In this document: positions 50,901-63,032 of the stretch, piece after piece
Position numbering within the stretch: position 1 is the first letter of the stretch
Layout of the letters: each line of letters opens with the position of its first letter
Origin: Drosophila pseudoobscura
Lineage: Eukaryota; Arthropoda; Insecta; Diptera; Drosophilidae
Length of the DNA stretch: 64,000 nucleotides
Direction of reading: 5' to 3'
NCBI RefSeq assembly: GCF_009870125.1
Contig: NC_046680.1
Coordinates: 16,759,501 to 16,823,500, forward strand
Program-made: the position numbers and the translations under genes
The notes under the pieces: generated by a model
What the model saw: only the letters and a program-made list of their open reading frames with translations
Told to the model about the DNA's origin: nothing
Database searches by the model: none

Positions 50901-53896
50901 TGCTTATCATAAAATAATACGTCATTCCCATAATCATTCTGTACAGCGGAGGGAACGAACCCTTGTTGGCGTACCCTTTTCAGTCGCAGGTTTCAGTTTC
51001 CACATAATTTGATTTTTATCATAACAGAACAATTATTTCATTTTCATTATATCATTTCAGACACTGCATTTTCCGCGTATCATTATAGATAATTTCTTCA
51101 TTAGAACAGAGAACAGAGAACACTGAACACAGAGCGGCAATGGAGAACGCTGCACCACTTCAGTAACTTGTCAGAATTGTGACAAGTTGTTATCGAAATT
51201 TCAGAGTTCTGGATCTGGATGTGGCTCGAGAGGGAACTGGATGACAGTTTTCCATGGAAATTCGACTGGGGAAGTGTGAAGTGCGTTTTCGGGCCTGGGC
51301 TTCGGCTTCCAGGGGATTTTAATTGCAAAGTTAGAAACAACACGCGGCTTAGGCCAGCAACTTTTCAGTCAATGCGATTAGCAGAGAGTGGAAATCCTCT
51401 CTCTGGGCTGCGGACAAACTTTCTGCAGTCGTCACTCCATCAATGTGGAAGAGCATTAAAATTTGGATTTATTTGTCAGGGAGACAAAGGCGAACCTGTT
51501 CTAATCTGATGCAGCAGCAGCTCGGTTGCACTTGAGAGGATTTGGCCGACGCCGTCCGTCGCAGACAAAAGCACATTAAAGGATAAGCGCGAGGACATGG
51601 CTGCGAGGAGCAGCTGCCTCAATCCTCAATCCTCATCGCGGTTTTATGTTATTTTCTGTTGTTTGTCCAGACCGCAAAAACTAGTCCCGGCCCGGAACGA
51701 TTCGTTTGAGTATGGCACTGGGTCTGTGTCTGGGACTGGGTCTGGGTCGGTGTATTGTAATGCCATTAGGGCTTAGCGTGACAGACACTTTTGCGTGGGC
51801 TGCGATTATCGATCAAAGCCGCAAAGTGCCAACAGGTAGAGGCACAGATCCCAGCCCTCAGTCCTCAGCCCGTGTCCAGGTAAGGCCTGTCAAAATGCAT
51901 TTTTAATGCCTCACTCGTATCAACATGCCTCATTCTGTTAAGGGTATATATTTTGACAAGTATATGTGTGCGTGCCTGCCACATTTCCCCCGATGATGAA
52001 GAGATTTTCACAAGTTCCAAGAGGTTGTATAACAATTAGCTTGTGTAAACTTGGCCAGCATCTAGTCCGAGTCTGTCCGTACCGCAACACCCAGTACCCA
52101 ATCCCCAAACCTCAATTAGCGTCTGGCCTCTGTCTGTTTTTTCCCGCACATCGAATCCTAAAAGAAGATAGATTCTGGTTCTATTGTTCTCGCACGACAA
52201 TTCCATAATTTTCTTGGGCGTCGGGCTCCGCTCGAGCTGCAGATGCGTCCAAATCGTTTCTGCCCAGAACATCTTTGGCGCGGCATTTGTTCATTTAATT
52301 TGTTAATTATTTGTTCTCTCTGTCGGCCACGAATAAGTGTAACTAATGTCGTTCATTTGTGGTTTCGGGCTCTCTGCCTTTGTGCTGGCTTTGTGGCTGG
52401 AATTTCTCTCAAGTTTGCGTGGGTCAAAGCCAGCTGCCGGCCGGCAAACATCCATCTCCCTGCACCTGATAGACACTCCTCCAGCGCACTCCCCGCTCTG
52501 TAATTGCCCCGTTTTGTGGCATGTAATAATTTAATTGCGCTAATCAAATTTTCGTTTTGTGTTCTGTGCCGTTTGATTGCAGCATTTAGAGGGCCCATTC
52601 CGTCAGTCTCTGACAGACAGGCATTGAGCAATTCAGAGGGAGGAGGACATCGGGGAGATCAGAGATACTCAGTGTGGATATCATAATCAACGGCATTATA
52701 AAAGATTTATATCAGCCTTTGTTTAAATCAATGTTTGAGAATGTTTTGTGGAGCATTCAGCTCAATTAGAGCTGAAGACTTTTATTGTTGAATTGTTCAA
52801 TTTTCATTACACATTTTAAGGAGCACAATCTGCAGTTTCCGCAAGAAATGTATTCCTTATTCGGACAGAAAGACCTGCAATGCCAAATTCTGTTTTCAGA
52901 TTCAAATACATTTAATCTAATGACTTCCAAAAACCTCTACAATTGGCTGAATTAAGTTCAGTCACATTCTGAAGAAGAGACCACAAACTGAGGACACTCT
53001 GAGGTATAATTACGACGAACTGGGGCACGTGATTAAGACCCCTGAGCGGTCCGAAATGGAAAACCAACAAATTCGACCGCACACACAACCACCAGAGGTT
53101 AGAGGAGAGAGAGAGAGAGAAAAAAATCTCGGAGAATTCCCAGGAAAGCTGAAAACATAAACAAAATCTCGCACAAACAAAGTGAAAGATAAAGTCATAA
53201 ATAAAATTGGAAAGAGTGTTGTCCGCTTGCCCTTACCCACAGAATCCCTTAGGGCTATGCCGTACCCAAGCCCTTGGCCCAATATTCCTTGGCCAATGCT
53301 ACAGTTGACACTCGAATAGCGACACGCGCATCCCTTTTTTCCCATCTTTCGCCTGAAAGATCCGAGGGAAATGACCTGAAATGGCTGGAAATCTCGTGAA
53401 ATGGATTGGGCCAGCTTTAGAGGCCCAGGAAGCATTTGATTATTTTTTACTGTTTCTCGGTTTTCTATTCGATTCGGGTGGGTGGGGAACAGGCCATGGC
53501 CATACGCCCGCAATTACAGGAAATAATTCGAGCAAGTGAGGGGGAAAAATTAAGAAATACCCGTCAGGCGATAAGGCCAAATAGATAAGGGCAGCAAAGT
53601 GAAAAGATACACAGCAGCAGCGGCAATGGCAGATATACGATTGCGGGGTAACCCCGACAGTGGGTCACGTATGGAAGTGGAAATGCGGACGTCCAAGCGT
53701 GAATGTCACGTAGCGAGGAGCGAGACTTGGCCCATTCGCAGGGCAAATAAATAAAGGAGAGGAGGAGCTGCCTGCCCGACTTGGATTCTGGACATTCACA
53801 CGACAAGTCCGCAGAACAGACCCAAATATATATCAACGATAATTTATGTGCGTGCTGACATGCGGGACCCGATCCAGGGGTCCAGTCCGCATCTAA

Positions 53897-53917
53897 CTCT
53901 CTCTCTCTCTCTCTCTC
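53897..53917. repeat. (CT)10 microsatellite
   Basis: Ten CT units followed by CGCTCTG; a duplicated GTTACCTGTTACCTG follows at about 53923-53937. Confidence 0.9.
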
Positions 53918-54484
53918 GCTCTGTTACCTGTTACCTGAGCGAGCAATGGGCAGTAGCTTGTACGCTTTGTTAACAATTTAATGGCATAAACATTATGATT
54001 TCTGTTATTTCAATAAGAGAGTCACACAACATGGACCCGAATCCGAGACCATCTTATCAGTGCCTGTCCTGTATCAGGGCCCTGTCTCTGCCTCTGTCTG
54101 TGTCTCTGGCAATGTCCCCAACGTGAGTGCGATGCTGGCTCCAAGATAAACTACACGAATTTGTTGATGAACAGAGAACAGAGACGAGGAGTTCTTCGAG
54201 TAGCAGTGTAGAGGCATCGCCAGGCCATTGAAGTATTTATTCGACTGCGAAAATTATTATGCGTAACACGTTCGGTTTGTTGGCTTTTTCGTTGGCCCCC
54301 AGCAGGCGGTCAAAAATGTTAACAAGCGCAATTCGAACGCCTCACGGCAAAGACCCCGGGATACGGCTCTACACAGGACCGGTCCCAATCCGGCTATCCA
54401 GCATCCCTGCCTCTGCTTTTGGGTGAGTGCAATTGATTTTTGATGGCTGATAAATATAGTTATGAATACTTAACTGGGCATACA

Positions 54485-54505
54485 CAGCACCAGCACCAGC
54501 ACCAG
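54485..54505. repeat. (CAGCAC)n hexamer array
   Basis: Three and a half CAGCAC units, followed by CAGTCCCAGG. Confidence 0.85.
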
Positions 54506-55552
54506 TCCCAGGTCCGAGGGACCCAAAGGTTCTCCGGGTCCTCTCGGCCAGCAGCAGTGCTAGAAACGATTTTCGCCCGTGCCCGGTCCCGGGGCCGGGG
54601 CCATCGTAATAATAATTATGCCACGGCCTGCTGCTGCAACAATGGCCACATTTATCTGATGAGTTTTTAATTAATTTTCACCCATTGACTTCCTTGTAGA
54701 GTGCTATCGATGGCGGCTCCGATAAGTGCGGTGTACCTTCAATGTTTGGGGAATGCTTGGAGCCTTTGGTTGTGGCTTAGGGATTGGGATAGACATATTT
54801 ACTCGCATGGCACAACTTCCCTGACAACTTACCGCTTGGCAGAATTATCATCCATCTCGAGCAGTTCACTTCAGTCCACTCCACTCATTCCATCAGGCAT
54901 CATCGGGAAGGGAGCCTCTCCATCATTTGTATCTAACACTTCCTGTCCAAGCAACCAAATTAGCCACAAAAAAACGTTAAAATAAAAATAAGGTTTAAAA
55001 GAACGCAGGAAATGCGCCTCAACTGGAACTGGGGGCTGGGGGCCCCGTCAAGTCCAATTGCCGAGCGTCAAATGCAATTCGCGGCTGTCAGCGGACCGAA
55101 CATTAGACATCCAATGGCAAATGACTTTGGGGTTTGGGGCTCCGACTGCGACTCCGTCTGCCTGGCCTGTCCGTTTGAGGTGTTAATTTGCCATGCGAAT
55201 GCGCCGAAGCTGCTGCGACTGTCAGAGCCAAAATTAAAAGGCAGCCTGGCCGCAGTTGGAGCTGGGATTTGGCGTTGGATTTCGATTCGGAGTCGGTTGG
55301 GCATGCGTAGAAGATCTTGGCCAAGAAATAAGGAACCGGTTATCTAATTTGTCATATTGCAGCAGCAGCGGCAGCGTTGGCTGCGATTTTGCCTGGCTGT
55401 TGGCTGTGGCCTGTTGAGTGTTGGCTAATTATGTGACGGCTGCTTAGATTGAGACATAACAAGGCAGGCACATAAGAAGAGCACCTCACATGGCCAGCCA
55501 ATTTAATTACCACTTTACCAAGGCATTCGAGCAATCCCCAAAGGCTCTTCCC

Positions 55553-55569
55553 TGCTCTGCTCTGCTCTG
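55553..55569. repeat. (TGCTC)3 pentamer array
   Basis: TGCTC units in tandem; a related CTCTG-type array recurs at 62415-62446. Confidence 0.8.
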
Positions 55570-55696
55570 GCTGACTGATTTCGGATTCCTTTGTGATCGA
55601 CCGTCCGCATGGGTTCGTCTAGGGCAGCGGCAATAAAAGTGTCAAAAGTAACACTGTGTTATATAAGACATCAACATCGAGAGCTACAGTGAGGAA

Positions 55697-55714
55697 GAGG
55701 TAGAGGTAGAGGTA
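55697..55714. repeat. (GAGGTA)3 hexamer array
   Basis: Three perfect GAGGTA units. Confidence 0.85.
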
Positions 55715-55827
55715 GAGGGAGTGTTCCCAACAGCACACGAAATCCCTCAACTATTACCAGCCATAAAAACCGAGGCTCCAGATCCGACTGCTGCTCCTGC
55801 GGGATTACCCTGAGCGGGACCGGGGTT

Positions 55828-55857
55828 GGGGCCGGGGCCGGGGCCGGGGCCGGGGCC
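55828..55857. repeat. (GGGGCC)5 hexamer array
   Basis: Five perfect GGGGCC units, preceded by the variant GGGGTT. The plus strand can form a G-quadruplex and the minus strand an i-motif in vitro, from known properties of this repeat. It lies in noncoding DNA, so any effect would be at the DNA or RNA level. Confidence 0.95.
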
Positions 55858-57989
55858 CATAAACCGTCGCCCTATAAGATCTAGCTTTTGGGGAGGAGTG
55901 CTGGCTCCTCCATTCGTTTTCGTTGAACAAAAGGGTTGCGTATAAATAAATAAAATTCCATCAATGCATCGACTGCGGCCATAACTTAAAGGATTACGCT
56001 TCTCCAACGCGCTGCTCTCTGTCCGGGCTTAAATCATAAAAGATCTCCTCCATCTCCATTTCCATCTCCAGGTCGATCTCCACTCCCGCAACAATACGAA
56101 TACCATTTGACTTGCACACAAAGCAAATCACACAATTTAATGGATTTGTTGTTCAGTTTGGGACTCAAACCCAATGCCACAGCCAGAGTCAGGCTGGGAC
56201 TGGTGACTTGGGACTTTGGGCTGAGACTTCCAACTGGAATGGAATTGTTTTCTTTCACTCGTTTCTCTCTGCATTTCCGTTGGCGTTTTTAAGTCGAATT
56301 TATTTCAACATTTAAAGGCCATAAAATATTTGTGGCCTGGGCTCGTCGTGAACTGCAGCTGTCATAATTTAAATTCATTAAAATCAAAGTCTACCCTCAC
56401 CCCCTCCCAGAAAACCACACTCCTGCTATCCCTGCCGACTATTAGGGCTGTTCCACAAAACTGTCACAAAAAGTTTTATGCATCCCATGGGGTAATTGCT
56501 TCCATGAAGTACTAAACCAATTAAAATGCTACTCCAGTAGTTGGCCCGACTTCACACCAAGTTCCAGGCTCCAAATTCTCCGAATAATGCTAGATGCGAT
56601 AGACCCTTGATTAGATGAGGGTACAGTGCGTACAGTTCCCATCATTCCTTCAGGTAATGCCCGCTGACTGCTGACTGCTGACCGCCTTGGCAGGCCATGA
56701 ATGAAGCAATTTGCTGCGAGACGCAGCTACGTGATTTTGATATGATTTTTTATTCCGATTACTTTCCGTTCCGTCTGGTTTTTTGTGGGTCAAATCGTAA
56801 TCGCATCCCGGGCATCACACGTCGCAGCAGCGCGCTCGAGAAAACGCACGGAAAATTAGTGGCAATTGATTCAGTTCAGTCGAGGACTCCTCTCGGCAGA
56901 GGGGTTGCAGCTGGGGATGGGGCTGCATTGGGAAACGAGATTTATTAGGCATATGCCACAGATCTGTTAGGACGATTAGGTTTCGGGTTTCGGTTACGTG
57001 TCTGGCATAGGAAGTGTCAGTTCTTCTGCCTCAATTGAATGATATCATCCTCTGGAGATTCTTATGAATGAACCAAATGAAATTTCATTTCAATATGTAC
57101 ATAATATTCGTTCTGCCCATAAATATTTTGAAAAAGGTTTTAAATAAATATAAGAACAATTTTAAGTGCTTGGGAGATGCTAATACATATTATTGGATTT
57201 GTGGCAATTATTCTGGGTGATTTCTGTATTTATTGGGAGGTACCTTTTTTGTTCAAAGGAATCCCTGGTATTTTCCTGGGGAAAGAAGGAAATTTGGCTT
57301 AGATTGATTGCAATACCACTGTTTATTTATATATGTTAGAGGGTGCTGCATTCATTAAAGCTTAACTAACATATTTTAATGTGTAAATCCTGCAATAGGT
57401 TTTTCTGTGCTTCCCATTCATCTTTCTTTTAATGAATCCTCCCTCCCAACAGATTTCCATAAAACTGATTCATTAAAACGAATGCCGTACACTTACTCGA
57501 ATTCGAAAGGTCTCTCATTTGTTTAGGGGAAAATGACTCACCGTTCATCATCATAATCCGAGTGCTTTCCCCCCAAGTGGTGCGCTCCGTTCCCATATCA
57601 ATCCCACACTCTGCCCCATTAGCAGCGGCCTGCCCACAGCAAATATTAATATGCAGGAGAGAAATAATAAAACCGCGAATGGCAAACGGCAAACGGCAGT
57701 GGCGGATCGCAAGTGTCAGTCGTCAGAGCCGTGTACGGGAGGGAACTTAATTTACAATCGCAAGGAGAGGCATTCATTTGGGACAAACACCTGCAAGTCA
57801 CAAGTTGCACGTTGCAAGTTGCAAGGCTGTGTGTGTGGGGAGCAACATATTGAAATGCAGCGACAGCGGCAGCAACTGGGGCTGGGGCAGCAGCGTGTAT
57901 GATTTTTGATTTATGATCTGTCACAAAAATAGTTGCCATACTCGGTACTCCCTTCTCTATGCACCATGCAGCAGAATGAAAATGCGTGC

Positions 57990-58020
57990 AATGCCGATGC
58001 CGATGCCGGGGCCGGGGCCC
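57990..58020. repeat. Compound GATGCC / GGGGCC period-6 array
   Basis: GATGCC units change into GGGGCC units without breaking the period of 6, which suggests unit turnover by replication slippage. Confidence 0.85.
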
Positions 58021-58262
58021 CAGAACTGTGAAAGGAACAGGAAGGCACTAAAAGATATTTACGATGCCCATGGTGGACCTGGGATCCCGCCAAAGTTATG
58101 CATAAAACTTTCTATAGAAGTCAGAGCTGGTGACCAGAGCAGAGGATGCCCAGGACGAGGACCAGGTCGGGCCCGTCCCAGACCTATCTTAACACGATCA
58201 AAGCCATCCACAACAACAGAAGCAATCAATTTTCGTTGTTGTGATAGCCGCGGGTAGTCAGA

Positions 58263-58325
58263 CAGGCACCAGGCACCGCGTACCAGGCACCAAGCACCAA
58301 GCACCGCGCACCAGGCAGGAGGCAC
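58263..58325. repeat. CAGGCACC-type degenerate minisatellite
   Basis: About eight units built from CAGGCACC, CAAGCACC and CGCGTACC variants, with a period of about 7-8. Confidence 0.75.
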
Positions 58326-60045
58326 AGTCCAGGAGGAGCTGCGGGCGATGCGGCTGCTTAATAAATATGATAATGCAGCCATGGCAACACACTGGCCGGA
58401 CAACCCCAGACTGCTCCACTAATTAATGTAACAACTACATGGGCAGTCACAACTCGAACTAGATCTAGTCCTGGGCTGGGCTGGACTCGGCTGGGGCTTC
58501 GTCCTGCTGCCATTGCTGTTGGCGGGGTTCAGGTTCAGTTTCTGTTCTGTTCGGTTCCCTAATAATAATAAATAGTGTCAAGATTAATTGAATCGTTCGC
58601 ACTTTTGAGATGCCAGTTGCCAAACATAGTCGCACTCCGCGCTCTCCACTCCCCACTCCGCCTAGAACCCATTCCCGGACAGGAGAGAGACAGTGTGTGA
58701 CACATGCTGCGACAAATGATATATCGTCATTTTTAAACTTTGCAATTTATTATAAATTTATTTATGCCATCGCAACGCGATGGGGCCTGCCAGAGCCACA
58801 GTTCCAGGTCCAGCCCCAGTGCGCTTTTGGTATGCATTTCAAAAAGACATTTCCATGGCGATCAAGAAAGCTGGCCAAAAGGAGGCAGCACCCAGCAAAC
58901 GCAAACTGTGGCAGCCTCCTTTCTGGGCTGGCTGCGGCATTTTATAGTTCATTAATGTGGATATATGGTGGCATGATTTACGCACAAGCCCGGCCACAAA
59001 AACCAAACACTCGCACTCACAAACATGTGCCCCTGCCCCGTCCGAACGGCACTCCTCCTGTTTTGATTAGCCCACAGGCAAATCTGAATTGCAAGTCTCT
59101 GATAAAACATCAGATGAAGCATTGGAGATTCTACGAAATTGTTGTCATTTCGGCACATTTTCCTGAAGATTATTTGGATGCCATTTTCACACTCTGAGGA
59201 TACTTTCTGAAGGGCTAATTGGAGAAATGGAAAGCCGACGCCCCACTTTGTGGCACATGCAAAATGCAGATGAGATTGGCGGAAGGCTCTAAAATTGCAA
59301 ATAAAATTTAAAGTTGGTAATTTATCAAATGTCATATGGTACCGTTAAGCCTTAAATGCGCTTAAGTGAGGCCCAAACAAAACGCAGATGAGAAATCACC
59401 CAAAGAAAGCGTTTTGGAGAGCGGGTAAGGACTGGTAAGCGTTTAAGACAAAGACCCGGCAAGTGGACTTCCTCTGGCCCCAAACGAGCCTCTCAGCGAC
59501 GAATTTTTGAGTGAAATGGAAGTGCATGAAATCCGTAAGCCGTCAGCCCCCGTCTGGCACTGGGAATGGGGCTGGGTCCTGTCCTGTCCCGCTGTGAGTC
59601 AGTAAAATGTGGAAATAATCGCGAGCCTGCGCATAAATAATGGACTCAAGTGTCAAAGGGGCATATCGTCAATTTGTTGTGCTTCCTCCTCGATGTATCT
59701 CTCGGTACGGATTTAAAAATAACACATCCGAGCGATCGGGAACGCCAGAGCAAACAATGCGCCGCATTTATTGCCCCATAGATGGCGAAGCCCCAGCACC
59801 AGTCCCCCAGTTCCCAGTTACCAGTTCCAGATTTTTCAAACAAATTTGCTGAGTGCTTAAGTGCTTCCGAAACAGAAAGAGAAACAAATCTGTGACATGT
59901 GTTTCTGTTCCAACGACTCTCCCGCTCCGCCACTTGTCGTGCCCCGTGTGAAGGAAAGGGGCAAGGAATTTGGCCAAAGTGCCCGCCGCATATAAGCGAG
60001 AGCGAATTGCAAAGAAGAATGTGCCTCTCCACTACCAGTCAGCCC

Positions 60046-60076
60046 CTCTCTCTCTCTCGCTCTCTCTGTCTCTGTG
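60046..60076. repeat. CT-rich microsatellite
   Basis: CT runs interrupted by CG and GT dinucleotides. Confidence 0.8.
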
Positions 60077-60356
60077 TCAAACATTGCTGCGCATCAATTT
60101 CGATTTTTGTCGCGGCCCTTTCTTTAAGCGGATTTGCCTCCAGAACGCCATTGAAGAGCGAACCAAAACAGGAGATTGGCCAAGAAAGAGCGTACTCTTT
60201 GCTCTGATTTATGTGAGCTGCGTTGGAACTGCCTTGAAACCATGGGAGGATCCTGTCCTGTGTGTGGGTGACAAGGTCCCGTCGCAACACACACGAGTAT
60301 TAACAAAAGTTGAGCGAGTTAGATGAAACTGTGGGGTAAGCCCCTTCATGATGAGG

Positions 60357-60374
60357 GTGTGTGTGTGTGTGTGT
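60357..60374. repeat. (GT)9 microsatellite
   Basis: Nine perfect GT units, followed by TTTTCC. Confidence 0.9.
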
Positions 60375-62414
60375 TTTTCCACCTGGTCTAAGCCGATGCA
60401 TTGTCCACACACTGGGAATCATTGTCGTGCCCAAGAGGACCCCCCCTTTCCAAGAGGAAAGGAGCAGCGACTGCAATAACAAACAGTGTGCCACACAAAA
60501 GAGCAACACAAAGGACAACCCAAAACCGGGGGCTTAATGCCACAAATTGAGCAATTTCCAGCATGCCGCATAACCTGAGCCCACTTCTCTCGCACTTTTG
60601 GCTCTTTACCCATTAATGCAGGCCATTTGAAAACTAATGAGAGCCACACAAAAAAATCCAGAAAAAAGGAAAAATAGGAAAATAGGAAAACACCAACTAA
60701 CAGCAAACAAATGGGACAACAAAAAACGCCACAGAATGGAACCCGAACTGAGCTGAAAGCAAGCTGCAGTCAGAAATCCGCTTACACAGATGAGAATGAG
60801 AGCCATAGAATGGGCATCAGTATGCCATTGGCCGGGCAGGGGCATCGCATGAGGATGCGGATGAGGATGAGCAAGAGAGAAGCTCCCAGTGCTGTTGCTG
60901 GAAATGAATGCGCATTCCAAATTAAGCCCTAATCCTTTTACAATTGATGCTGTGCAGCCAACCATACCTGTGTGTGTGTGTGAGCCATATGTGGCTACAG
61001 TTGATGCACCTCCTCCTGGTGTACTGCTGTCCTGCTGGCCTGGCAAGGACACAATCGCTCTCCGTTTTTCAATATGTTTGTGTTTGGCCGGGCTTATGGA
61101 CTCGCACTTGGGTGCGAGTGTGAGGGAAATGTGTTGTTTTTTTGGGTTACTGCCATGTCTGGTCGGGGTATGACCTACCGCACGATGGTTTGTTATTTGT
61201 CTGTCTATCTGAAGAGAGGGCTGGACAATACTTGAGAGCGGGGCAATCTGTTTATTATTTTAAGCGTCTACGCTAGGTAAGCTTCTGTTTTGAAAGATCT
61301 CAATTATGCTTGGCACCTCTGGCCGAGGATCCTAACAAAACTGATTAAGAAACTAGCTAAAATTCCTCGAGTATTCCTACGAAAAGCGAAACTAGCATGT
61401 TTTTTGATATATTTTTCTCCTGAATTGGGTAGAAAACTCCAGTAAAAATAAGGATTATATACTCCATTACTTCTCATTTCAACCTGAACGGACTCCTACA
61501 ATCCTTAAGCTGCCAGCGAACCACGTCGACCAATAATTTCCTATGGAAATATATGCCCCATTCGTCTCCTGACACACCTTGTTAGTGACCCTCAAAAAGA
61601 GGCTCTGTCTGTTGCGCCACATCTGCTGCATCTGCCACGACGAGAGCGACCGGCAGTGTGGGGGAGGGAGAGCTAAGGAGCGATTCAAAATCGAAAAGCG
61701 TTGCGAAATGGGGAAATTTGTTTTTCCTACAGAAGTTAACACATTGTAAGTGACAAAGTATGCACAAAATCAAATAAGAAATTCGTTTCGGGACCCCTGC
61801 AATGCACTTAATTTCAAACAGGATTTACGAGGATGACACACATTTAACGTGCCATTGCATCTCGGGGACAGGGATGGCGGCATAAAATGACATGGGATCG
61901 GATGCGATGGGACACACACGAGCCCAGTGCTGCTGGCTGTGCGACTGCGCAGAGGAGGAAATCGTGAAAAGAGCAAATCGCTTGTGACGAAACGGAATTT
62001 TCAACGCTCGACTGGCTCGGAAGAGTGGTCGCTCCGCACACAGTACACAGCTCACAGATTGCGACTGTGAGATGCGTAAAAGATGCAAAAGTGCTAATGA
62101 AATGTCCTTTTTAGCTCAGGGCAGATCAGCTCTGGGTCTAGGCAGCTGCCGTTGGGTCTGCTCTGATCCGGTCCGATCCCAGGCGTTGTCTTGTATGGCA
62201 TGGCGAATGGAAATGCGTCTCGCAGCGTTCGAGGAGAGTAAAATTGCTCGCTCAATTGCGTTTTCTGAAGAGAGTTTGCGCTGGGAGTGCATGTCTGTAA
62301 TTTGTGGCATGCCTTGGATGCAATTTGCTGGCCACCTCAAGTGGAATCCAGGGCATTAATATTCAATTTTCCAAGTGCAATACTTAGTGCAGCTTAGACT
62401 TTAGCAGAGACTCG

Positions 62415-62446
62415 TCTGCTCTGCTTTGCTCTGCTCTGGTCTGCTG
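62415..62446. repeat. CTCTG / CTTTG pentamer array
   Basis: CTGCTCTGCTTTG-type units with substitutions, related to the array at 55553. Confidence 0.7.
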
Positions 62447-63017
62447 TGGAGGACTCTCGACTCTGTTCGGCCCAATTAGTTGCAATTGTTGCAGATTGCC
62501 CTGAAACCAAAGGGGCTGCTGTTGCCACACAGCTGTTCTAGTTTCAGCCAGATTTTAGGCCAAATCAATTACACAGGGATGGACAAGTTAAGATTGCAAA
62601 AGGGGGGGGCTATTTCTCTGATTTCGAAAGTGTATTACAGCTTCTGGACACAACCTTTCTCAGTGGGATTTCGGTTTTGTCTGGGGCGGGATCACCTGGC
62701 CAGCCCTGGGAGGCCTCTCTCGTGAGGCAGCTGGGGAATAGCTGGCTCTCCCTCTCCAGCACTTTTGTTCCTCCTTGACAGCTGCCGGCCCTGCACCTGA
62801 GCCAAACCGCAGGATAGTTAAACAACCTAAACAACAGTTAGCTTCCTAATAATGTCCAAAACAAAACAAAACAAAATATTCCTCCAGGATTGTGCCCAGC
62901 ACGAGCCAGAGACGTCCTTCGAGACATTTTGCCGCAGCTTGACATTTATTTGAACCAAAATATTTGCAACGAATGAGCAGCAGTAGGCCAGAGTTCCCCG
63001 AATTGGGTACAAAGGAT

Positions 63018-63032
63018 GCAGCAGCAGCAGCA
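63018..63032. repeat. (GCA)5 microsatellite
   Basis: Five GCA units, followed by GGAA. Confidence 0.85.

Larger units (their letters stand above)
44545..53896. other. Noncoding stretch, no gene recognised
   Basis: No gene is supported. Heptamer arrays lie at 44933-44955 and 44987-45021, (ATG)8 at 47705-47728 and a CCCCAA array at 47903-47924. Frames of up to 201 codons (49649-50254) have no recognisable features. A purine-rich GA run lies at about 53104-53120. Confidence 0.5.
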
